Source of the DNA: Flavobacteriaceae bacterium
Lineage (GTDB): Bacteria > Bacteroidota > Bacteroidia > Flavobacteriales > Flavobacteriaceae
Length of the DNA: 9,172 nucleotides
Direction: 5' to 3'
Assembly: GCA_947458575.1 (NCBI GenBank)
Contig: CANHBE010000093.1
Location: 1 to 9,172 of the forward strand
Each line of letters starts with the position of its first letter. The first letter of the stretch is position 1. Positions 1 through 5,713 of the stretch are shown here, one piece after another. The position numbers and the translations under genes were made by a program. The notes under the pieces were generated by a model. The model had not been told where the DNA came from, searched no databases, and saw nothing but the letters and a program-made list of their open reading frames with translations.

Positions 1-318
1 TGGAATGACCAATACGAACGAGTACTATTGGGCGGAATGACCTGCGATAGCGATGATTATTACAACTCAGAGCAAAACATGAACGCCATTTATTTGCCGA
101 AATACAATAAGGAAAAACCGCTCTATATCGGGTTTTTCAATACCGGTGCTTATCAGGAAACCATCGGAGGTTACGGAGGATTACACCATTGCCTGATTCC
201 CCAACCCAAACACATTCTGATTGACCGCGATGAAAACGGCATTTTGGCAACGGAAGTTTTCTCCGAACAGCAAACCTCAGAACAAGTTTTGGAAATATTA
301 GGATATAATAAAAAATAA
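1..318 (+). CDS. speA: Arginine decarboxylase, C-terminal part (5' end outside window)
   Basis: This is the last 105 residues of a pyridoxal-phosphate, fold-III (alanine-racemase-like) decarboxylase that turns arginine into agmatine, the first step of polyamine synthesis from arginine. The frame is open from base 1 (WNDQYERVLLGG) to the TAA at 316-318, so the gene begins upstream. The motif GGMTCDSDDYYN carries the Cys (codon 43-45) and Asp of the CDSxD active-site motif seen in this fold, where the Cys reaches into the partner subunit's active site of the dimer. The later GAYQETIGGYGGLHHCLIP block is typical of the C-terminal beta domain. The catalytic Lys and PLP-binding parts lie outside the window. 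The next + strand gene is a deoxyhypusine-synthase homologue, which supports a polyamine role. Other fold-III decarboxylases (ornithine, diaminopimelate) are possible, but the tail looks most like flavobacterial arginine decarboxylases from memory. Confidence 0.85.
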   Translation, partial: WNDQYERVLLGGMTCDSDDYYNSEQNMNAIYLPKYNKEKPLYIGFFNTGAYQETIGGYGGLHHCLIPQPKHILIDRDENGILATEVFSEQQTSEQVLEILGYNKK

Positions 319-339
319 TTTATTTTTGAAGCAGTTTTG

Positions 340-527
340 GGAGCTTAATCCTGCTGTACGCTCAACACGAGCGAAGCGAATTGACCGAACACGTACTAAA
401 GCATTGACCTTGTGAGGTAATCTTTTTATGCTGAACTTGTTTCAGGATTTTAAAATGGTAAACTAATTTAAGTCGAAAGACTGAAACAAGTTCAACATAA
501 AAAGGATATCCGCTGCCATCAGGGCTA
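340..527. repeat. Composite intergenic inverted-repeat element between speA and the DHS-like gene
   Basis: The gap holds no ORF but has nested inverted structure. The left edge (about 342-361, AGC..CCTGcTG...GC) is an imperfect inverse of the right edge (about 505-526), whose reverse complement reads AGCCCTGaTGgcaGC. Inside lie the near-perfect arms 422-445 and 481-504. From memory, closely similar edge sequences (GGAGCT..TCCTGCT..GCT and AAAAGGAT.TCCGCTGCCATCAGGGCT) recur between genes in many flavobacterial genomes, so this is probably a copy of a dispersed non-coding repeat that has picked up a second hairpin. Whether it is mobile, structural or a transcription-level element cannot be told from one copy. 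Confidence 0.6.
422..504. repeat. 24-bp-arm inverted repeat (long hairpin)
   Basis: Bases 422-445 and 481-504 are reverse complements over 24 positions with one mismatch (C431 opposite A495), separated by a 35-base A/T-rich spacer. Each arm holds the core CTGAAACAAGTTCA (or its complement). This core is, from memory, a very common intergenic palindrome in Flavobacteria. In RNA it would form a long stable stem about 50 bases before the DHS-like start codon, on either strand. It lacks a following T-tract, so it is not a classical terminator. It could separate speA and the downstream gene by RNA processing or partial termination. Confidence 0.8.
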
Positions 528-555
528 GAGTTACAAAATAAACAACAACGAAAAC

Positions 556-1527
556 ATGAGCAAAGGACCTATTAGTCAATTTATCGAAAAACATTACCTG
601 CATTTCAATTCTGCAGCTCTCGTCGACGCCGCAAAAGGCTACGAACAGCAACTTGCCAACGGAGCCAAAATGATGGTCACACTTGCAGGTGCAATGAGTA
701 CAGCAGAAATTGGAAAAATATTCGCCGAATTTATCCGAAAAGACAAAGTGCAAATCATTTCCTGCACCGGTGCGAACTTGGAAGAAGATATTATGAATCT
801 TGTCGCTCACTCTCACTATGAAAGAGTGCCAAATTATAGAGATTTAACTCCCGAACAAGAATGGGACTTGCTGGAACGAGGTCTAAACCGTGTGACTGAC
901 ACCTGTATTCCTGAACACGAAGCCTTTCGCCGATTGCAAAAACATATTTACAAGATATGGAAAGACGCAGATGACAAAGGGGAACGCTATTTTCCACACG
1001 AATTCATGTACAAAATGCTACTTTCCGGCGTCTTGGAAGAATATTATGAAATCGATTTGAAAGACAGCTGGATGTATGCCGCTGCGGAAAAGAACTTGCC
1101 GATTATTGTTCCTGGTTGGGAAGACAGCACGATGGGAAATATATTCGCGTCATACGTCGTAAAAGGCGATTTGAAAGCGTCAACCATGAAGTCAGGAATC
1201 GAATACATGACTTTCCTAGCTGATTGGTATCCGAAAAACAGTACAAATGGCGTTGGGTTTTTCCAAATTGGAGGCGGAATTGCCGGCGATTTCCCTATAT
1301 GTGTCGTACCAATGTTGTATCAGGATATGGAAATGCATGACGTTCCGTTTTGGAGCTATTTCTGTCAAATTTCAGATTCCACAACCAGCTATGGTTCTTA
1401 TTCAGGAGCAGTTCCTAACGAAAAGATCACTTGGGGAAAACTAGACATCAAAACACCTAAATTTATTATTGAATCGGATGCAACGATCGTAGCTCCATTA
1501 ATTTTTGCTTACCTACTTGATTTATAA
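556..1527 (+). CDS. Deoxyhypusine-synthase-like aminobutyltransferase (possible homospermidine synthase)
   Basis: This 323-residue protein matches the deoxyhypusine synthase fold along its length. Visible NAD-site blocks are TLAGAMSTAEIGKIF (42-56) and CTGANLEEDIM (70-80); GGGIAGDF (239-246) and the C-terminal SGAVPNEKITWGKL (283-296) follow. By motif alignment to human DHS, Lys329, Trp327 and Glu323 are kept (K295, W293, E289), but His288 is Asp (D245) and Asp313 and Asp316 are Tyr (Y279, Y282). Bacteria lack eIF5A, so the protein substrate cannot be the eukaryotic one. A bacterial DHS homologue is known to make homospermidine from putrescine (SpeY in Anabaena), and homospermidine is a usual flavobacterial polyamine. 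That function is plausible here but not shown, given the altered substrate site. The ATG at 556 fits the family's N terminus (MSKGPISQFI). It has no Shine-Dalgarno motif and is followed after 6 bp by the next gene, so the two are probably cotranscribed. Confidence 0.85.
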   Translation: MSKGPISQFIEKHYLHFNSAALVDAAKGYEQQLANGAKMMVTLAGAMSTAEIGKIFAEFIRKDKVQIISCTGANLEEDIMNLVAHSHYERVPNYRDLTPEQEWDLLERGLNRVTDTCIPEHEAFRRLQKHIYKIWKDADDKGERYFPHEFMYKMLLSGVLEEYYEIDLKDSWMYAAAEKNLPIIVPGWEDSTMGNIFASYVVKGDLKASTMKSGIEYMTFLADWYPKNSTNGVGFFQIGGGIAGDFPICVVPMLYQDMEMHDVPFWSYFCQISDSTTSYGSYSGAVPNEKITWGKLDIKTPKFIIESDATIVAPLIFAYLLDL

Positions 1528-1533
1528 TAGACT

Positions 1534-1959
1534 ATGAGAAGAATTATTGTAGATTACTCTAAACTGACTAATGAAATTTTAACCTTGTTGGTTGACAAAT
1601 TTCCTGACGGATATGATGACTCAAACATTATCCGATTTAGAAATGCACATAACGAATTAATTGAAGCTGTCGAAGTGCGCACTGAGGACACTATTTATTT
1701 AGTGAAAGTAAGTACAAAACTTGCCAGCCGATTAGAGAAATTTGACGAAGAAGATGATCTTGACAATATAGTTGAACCGATTGACGTCATCAAGGAAATT
1801 GACATTGACGAAGATGTGCCTTCAGAAGATGAAGACGATGAAGATATCGATGTTACCAAAGATCCAGGTGGTTCAGATGAAGGAGATGATGAAGACGATG
1901 AAGATGATTTCGATGATTTTGACGATGTGGCAGATGACGATGAGGAAGAAGACGAATAA
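1534..1959 (+). CDS. Small protein with conserved N-terminal domain and Asp/Glu-rich tail
   Basis: A 141-residue protein of unknown function. Residues 1-70 look folded (MRRIIVDYSKLTNEILTLLV at the start, then a region rich in beta-type residues around EAVEVRTEDTIYLVKVSTKL). From about residue 72 the chain is acidic and probably disordered; 23 of the last 32 residues are Asp or Glu. Similar proteins exist in Flavobacteria and, from memory, are sometimes labelled 'DNA primase', but nothing here supports primase activity: there is no TOPRIM domain or zinc motif. It starts 6 bp after the DHS-like gene and ends just before a terminator, so it is the last gene of that unit. The coding DNA of the tail is a GAT/GAC/GAA-rich low-complexity stretch. 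Acidic tails of this kind occur in DNA mimics, chaperones and metal binders. None can be chosen from sequence alone. Confidence 0.8.
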   Translation: MRRIIVDYSKLTNEILTLLVDKFPDGYDDSNIIRFRNAHNELIEAVEVRTEDTIYLVKVSTKLASRLEKFDEEDDLDNIVEPIDVIKEIDIDEDVPSEDEDDEDIDVTKDPGGSDEGDDEDDEDDFDDFDDVADDDEEEDE

Positions 1960-1968
1960 TATAATATG

Positions 1969-2000
1969 AAAAAAAGGAACTTTTAAGAGTTCCTTTTTTT
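1969..2000. terminator. Bidirectional intrinsic terminator between convergent genes
   Basis: A 13-bp perfect stem (1969-1981 with 1988-2000) has a 6-base loop (1982-1987). The stem core GGAACT/AGTTCC is flanked by seven A on the left and seven T on the right, so it gives a hairpin plus U-tract on both strands. It lies 9 bp after the acidic-tail gene stop and touches the stop codon of the opposing DinB gene (1999-2001), so it can end both convergent units. Confidence 0.9.
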
Positions 2001-2517
2001 ATAAATATCTTTCTTCAAAAATTCTCTGATGATGGTTTTGGTGACCGATTATAGCAAAACCTAATGCTCGAACCGATATTCTGCTGTGCGAAGATGTGCC
2101 TGTCCGAAGTAACGCTTCCTCCGATAAAGATTTAAATAGCGATAAGGTTGCTTGGCGCACTACTGCCATTTCGGTAAGCAATTCCTGAATACTTCTTTTT
2201 CCGGCATGTGCTTCAAAAACATAAGCATCTTCATCAAAAGAAGAAAGATTTGTTTCATCATGGCGTGCGAACCGAAGCACGCGATAGGCAAAAATTCGCT
2301 CCGCATCAATCAAATGTTGAATAATATCTTTTATGGTCCATTTACCTTCATCGTACCGAAAATCAAACTTATCTAAAGGAATGTTCTGCACAAATTTGAT
2401 AAAGCGATGCAAAGATATTTCCAACTCCTCTTGCAAGCTATATTCGGGCGAAACGTTTCCGATGTAACTTCCATAAGATGGTGGATATTCTTCAGGTAGA
2501 ACTTGATTTGATTTCAT
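1999..2517 (-). CDS. DinB/YfiT-family putative metal-dependent protein
   Basis: A 172-residue protein of the DinB-like four-helix-bundle superfamily, which includes metal-dependent thiol transferases such as the bacillithiol S-transferases. The family's three metal-ligand histidines can be placed: H68 in DIIQHLIDAER, and H159 and H163 in the C-terminal GHQNHHQRIF. The segment GKWTIKDIIQHLIDAERIF is the classic family signature. No signal peptide is present, so it should be cytosolic. The physiological substrate is unknown; a detoxifying thiol transfer or a stress role is possible from family knowledge only. It starts 11 bp after the ppc stop codon with no promoter or terminator between, so it is very likely cotranscribed with ppc, although no functional link is evident. 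Its stop codon abuts the shared terminator. Confidence 0.88.
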   Translation of the reverse strand: MKSNQVLPEEYPPSYGSYIGNVSPEYSLQEELEISLHRFIKFVQNIPLDKFDFRYDEGKWTIKDIIQHLIDAERIFAYRVLRFARHDETNLSSFDEDAYVFEAHAGKRSIQELLTEMAVVRQATLSLFKSLSEEALLRTGTSSHSRISVRALGFAIIGHQNHHQRIFEERYL

Positions 2518-2528
2518 AATCTTAATCT

Positions 2529-5078
2529 TTAGGCAGAATTTCTACTGGCGTTTGTATTGCCAAATAGAGATCTGGTTACTAATTTTTGATAAACTTGCAG
2601 TAAATCTTCGTTGGGTTTGTTTTCACTACGCAACTGCTGAATGCGAGCCAATGCGTATTGTTGTACGGTTAATAATGGCTTTACAATACTTTCGCGAACC
2701 GCAATCGACGCTTTTCCATCTGGATAATTCTCCATCAACTCGCGATGTCCGGCAATTTTCAACAACAGTCGTTTGGTATCTAAAAACTCTTGATAGATAA
2801 TTTGCCAAAATGCACCGAATTCCGGATCATCTTTCATATAGGCCGTCAAGGGAAAAAACGACTTTGCTAGCGACATCATACTATTTTCAAGTAATGTTCG
2901 AAAGAATAATGACGAGTCGAATAGGTTCTGTACTTCATCCCATCGATCGGTATCTTCAAAATGCTTCAATGCAGTTCCGACGCCGAAAAAGCCGGGTACA
3001 TTTTGCTTGAGTTGACTCCATGATCCGACAAATGGAATTGCTCTCAACTCCGAAAAGTTTAAAGTCTCTGAATTTTTTCTTTTCGTGGGTCGACTGCCAA
3101 TATTTGTTTTTGCATAGTAATTTAAGGTGCTCATTTGCTCCAAATAAGGAATAAATTTCGGGTGATTTTTGAAATTTGTATACTTTCTAAACCCAAGCTC
3201 GGCTAGTTCATCCAAAATGCCTTTATCAACTTCTGACAAGGTTGCATCACTATTTGAAAACACTTGATTTGTAGCGCCAGCGCTTAAAAGATTCTCGAGA
3301 TTGTATCTGCAAGAGTCAAGTGTTCCGAAATTGGAACTGATGGTTTGTCCTTGAACCGTTACTTGAATTTCGTAATTCTCTATGGAAGAACCCAACGAGG
3401 CATAAAACTTATGCGTCTTTCCTCCTCCTCTAGCCGGCGGTCCGCCACGACCGTCAAAGAAAATGACCTGCACGCCATGCTTTCTGGAAATCGCTGAAAT
3501 TTGTTCTTTCGCTTTATAAATACTCCAGTTTGCCATAAGATATCCGCCATCTTTTGTGCCGTCGGAAAAACCTAACATCACCGTTTGTGCATTATTTCGT
3601 CGAGATAAGTGCTTTCTATACTCCGGACAATTGTACAATTGTTCCATGATAGTTGCTGCATTTTGCAAATCATCAATTACTTCGAAAAGCGGCACGATAT
3701 CAACGGTAGGTTCATTCCAATCGCATTGCCGAATGATTGCAAATGCCTGAATCACTTGTAAAGCACTATCGCAATTACTGATAATATAGCGATTGCTGCC
3801 TTGTTCCCCATTTCTCGCCTGAATGGTTTTCATTGCGTAAACGGAAGAAAGTGTTGCTTCGATCATTGAGTCAGCGAAGTCGGACGGATTCAATTTACCT
3901 GTCCATTCTGAGATCATATTCAACTGTTTAGCATTACTATCTAGCAAATGAGCTGGTGCAATTCCGGCAAAAACAACCTCATGAATTTTGCTATTTTGCC
4001 TAATATCTAAAGAAGAGAAATGAAAACCAAATAGCTTTACTTTGTTGATAAACAGATTAATTTCATCTATATAAAGCGATTGATATTCGTTTATAATCAA
4101 TTGCTTAACTTCTTCTAATTGTTGACTTAGTTCATCAAGCGTTATATAGATTTCTCCGGTTGAATAAAAAACCGACCGATAAATTCTTGCTTCCAGATCA
4201 GCGATGATGGTATCGACTTTAGAAAAAGTGAGTTTCCGCTTTAGTTTACGGATATCCTTGTAATAGCATTTCAAAATTGAGGTTCGCAGACGATTTGCCA
4301 CATTAAGGGTAATCTCGGTAGTTACAAATGGATTACCATCGCGATCGCCGCCCGGCCAAAATCCAAAATCAAAAATGGCATTATTAAGCGTTTGGTTCTC
4401 AAATACATTTTTTTGAATATAGCTCAAAATCTCACCACTGGTGTCATAAAAAACGTTTTCAAGAAACCACGTGAGACTCACAGCTTCATCATATGGCGTA
4501 GGCTTATTTTGTTTGATGAATCTGGTTTTTCCCAATTGTGAGAGCAATTTCTTGATACTCACCAAATCATCCATTCTCAGTGCTTCTGTAAGATCGGTGA
4601 TAATACCGAGAACATGTCCCGGATAAAACTGCGTTGGATGCGCAGTTAAGACAGGACGCACCTTAAAAGTGCTAATAAATTGGCGCAACTCATCAATTTT
4701 TCCCTTGTCTTCTGCATTTTCGATAATATCCCGCAATGAACCCTTCCCTTCTAAATTGTTTACAATAGGGAAAGCAGCATCTTCTATCGCATCGAAAAGG
4801 ACGATTTGCCTTTCGATGTATTGAATAAATCGAAATAAGAGATCGATTCTTTCCGATTCTGAACAATTATCCAAGTACTTTTTGCTGAAGAATTCTACAA
4901 TTTGTATTGGAGATTCCTGCATTTTAAATCCTTTATCACAAACTTCAGAAAACAAAGGAAGCAATACGCCTGTATTGTCAATTGACGCAAATGGCAAAGT
5001 CAAAAAAACACTGTTATACACCTGGTATTTTGACAATACATTTTGATTGAAGCGCTCTATTTTTGGCAAGGTATACAT
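2529..5078 (-). CDS. ppc: Phosphoenolpyruvate carboxylase
   Basis: An 849-residue cytosolic enzyme that makes oxaloacetate from phosphoenolpyruvate and bicarbonate, refilling the TCA cycle. Family landmarks are in order: TAHPTQ with the catalytic His (H147), GGDRDGNPFV (243-252), GFSDGTKDGG (503-512, Lys509), FFDGRGGPPARGGG (540-553, R544 and R550) and IGSRPTKRK with LRAIPF (660-683). By motif alignment with the E. coli enzyme, residues of the aspartate-inhibition site appear kept: R550, K739 (MSLAK), R795 (SIAVR) and N847 (RNSA, like the E. coli RNTG end). The usual FHGRGG His is Asp542 here, which I recall as common in Bacteroidota. Length is close to the bacterial norm of about 880. The start is the ATG at 5076-5078. 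A terminator lies just upstream, leaving almost no room for an independent promoter. dinB follows 11 bp downstream. Confidence 0.97.
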   Translation of the reverse strand: MYTLPKIERFNQNVLSKYQVYNSVFLTLPFASIDNTGVLLPLFSEVCDKGFKMQESPIQIVEFFSKKYLDNCSESERIDLLFRFIQYIERQIVLFDAIEDAAFPIVNNLEGKGSLRDIIENAEDKGKIDELRQFISTFKVRPVLTAHPTQFYPGHVLGIITDLTEALRMDDLVSIKKLLSQLGKTRFIKQNKPTPYDEAVSLTWFLENVFYDTSGEILSYIQKNVFENQTLNNAIFDFGFWPGGDRDGNPFVTTEITLNVANRLRTSILKCYYKDIRKLKRKLTFSKVDTIIADLEARIYRSVFYSTGEIYITLDELSQQLEEVKQLIINEYQSLYIDEINLFINKVKLFGFHFSSLDIRQNSKIHEVVFAGIAPAHLLDSNAKQLNMISEWTGKLNPSDFADSMIEATLSSVYAMKTIQARNGEQGSNRYIISNCDSALQVIQAFAIIRQCDWNEPTVDIVPLFEVIDDLQNAATIMEQLYNCPEYRKHLSRRNNAQTVMLGFSDGTKDGGYLMANWSIYKAKEQISAISRKHGVQVIFFDGRGGPPARGGGKTHKFYASLGSSIENYEIQVTVQGQTISSNFGTLDSCRYNLENLLSAGATNQVFSNSDATLSEVDKGILDELAELGFRKYTNFKNHPKFIPYLEQMSTLNYYAKTNIGSRPTKRKNSETLNFSELRAIPFVGSWSQLKQNVPGFFGVGTALKHFEDTDRWDEVQNLFDSSLFFRTLLENSMMSLAKSFFPLTAYMKDDPEFGAFWQIIYQEFLDTKRLLLKIAGHRELMENYPDGKASIAVRESIVKPLLTVQQYALARIQQLRSENKPNEDLLQVYQKLVTRSLFGNTNASRNSA

Positions 5079-5092
5079 ACTGTTTCAGATTT

Positions 5093-5128
5093 AAAAAACA
5101 AAAAACCTCAAGCGTCAACTTGAGGTTT
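5093..5128 (-). terminator. Intrinsic terminator between lrp and ppc
   Basis: On the - strand, a 10-bp perfect stem (5128-5119 with 5112-5103; AAACCTCAAG/CTTGAGGTTT) with a 6-base loop is followed by a T-tract interrupted by one G (5105-5093). It lies 27 bp past the lrp stop codon and ends 14 bp before the ppc start codon, so it should limit readthrough from lrp into ppc. Confidence 0.88.
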
Positions 5129-5154
5129 CATTATATAAAATGCGTTCAAGTTGA
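5115..5154 (-). promoter_or_regulatory. Possible antiterminator pairing upstream of ppc
   Basis: On the - strand RNA, TCAACTTGA directly after the lrp stop codon (5154-5146) is perfectly complementary over 9 bases to TCAAGTTGA (5123-5115). The second segment covers half of the terminator's first arm and most of its loop. The two pairings exclude each other, as in an attenuator. A ribosome on the lrp stop codon (5158-5156) would cover the first segment and leave the terminator free to form. This is inferred from base pairing only; the extra match could be chance. Confidence 0.35.
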
Positions 5155-5155
5155 T

Positions 5156-5635
5156 TTACATATTCTTGAAAATCGTATGCATCAAACGCTTTTTGTCATT
5201 GATACTTTCTTCAAGAGAAATCATTGTTTCTGTTCTGTAAACACCTTCGATATCGTCAATCATAAAGATCACTTCTTTCGCATGCTTGGTGTCTTTTGCT
5301 CTTATTTTGCAAAAAATGTTGAATTTTCCTGTAGTTACAGAAGCCACAGTGATAAATGGTATTTCATTAATACGTTCTAAAACAAATTTGGTCTGTGACG
5401 TATTGTTCAAGAAAACGCCGATATAGGCGATAAATGAGTAACCCAATTTATCATAGTCCAAAACCAACGAAGAGCCCATAATGATACCGGCATCTTCCAT
5501 TTTCTTAACTCGAACGTGAACTGTTCCGGCTGAAATCAATAATTTCTTTGCAATATCTGTGAATGGAATTCGGGTGTTGTCAATCAACATGTCTAAAATC
5601 TGATGATCTACCTCATCTAATCGAAACTTACTCAT
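5156..5635 (-). CDS. Lrp/AsnC-family transcriptional regulator
   Basis: A 159-residue DNA-binding regulator with the standard two-part layout. An N-terminal winged helix-turn-helix (about 6-55; LDEVDHQILDMLIDNTRIPF, then DIAKKLLISAGTVHVRVKKME) is followed by a RAM ligand-binding/oligomerisation domain (about 66-142; SFIAYIGVFL, VTTGKFNIFCKIRAKD). The length is typical. Family members usually sense amino acids and regulate amino-acid metabolism, often including their own gene. Here the neighbour downstream is ppc, which supplies oxaloacetate for aspartate-family amino acids, so control of ppc is a reasonable guess but is not shown. In the RAM loop, the common TGxYD pattern reads TGKFN. The ATG at 5633-5635 gives the expected short N terminus. 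A 76-bp gap separates it from the M14 gene upstream, so it may have its own promoter; I could not identify a clear one. Confidence 0.94.
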   Translation of the reverse strand: MSKFRLDEVDHQILDMLIDNTRIPFTDIAKKLLISAGTVHVRVKKMEDAGIIMGSSLVLDYDKLGYSFIAYIGVFLNNTSQTKFVLERINEIPFITVASVTTGKFNIFCKIRAKDTKHAKEVIFMIDDIEGVYRTETMISLEESINDKKRLMHTIFKNM

Positions 5636-5695
5636 AATAATAAAATTGCTTGTTGTTTATTGCCTTACTATCTGTCAACAAAGAAATCATGTTTC

Positions 5696-5713
5696 GAATC
5701 AACCATTTGATTC
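5696..5713. promoter_or_regulatory. 18-bp palindrome upstream of lrp
   Basis: GAATCAA (5696-5702) and TTGATTC (5707-5713) form a perfect 7-bp inverted repeat around CCAT, about 60 bp before the lrp start and overlapping the stop codon of the M14 gene. It could be an operator for the Lrp-type protein, which often regulates its own gene, or a weak hairpin ending the M14 transcript. The sequence after it on the - strand is not a good T-tract. Confidence 0.3.

Noticed and set aside
321..328. TATTTTTG, a perfect -7 type element just after the speA stop codon
   Set aside because: No TTTG lies at the expected 19-21 bp upstream; the nearest (288-291) is 29 bp away. In such A/T-rich sequence the match is easily chance, and it overlaps a weak A/T-only hairpin.
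463..816. Antisense open frame overlapping the inverted repeat and the DHS-like gene start
   Set aside because: It runs opposite a well-supported gene, part of it is repeat sequence, and it resembles no family.
1772..1969. Open frame inside the acidic-tail gene encoding a Met/Lys-rich peptide
   Set aside because: It is a +1 shadow of GAT/GAA-rich low-complexity coding DNA. The composition mirrors the real frame, and no separate start signal is seen.
5063..5380. + strand open frame across the lrp-ppc junction
   Set aside because: It crosses the terminator and is antisense to two well-supported genes. The Cys/Phe/His-rich product looks like a shadow translation.
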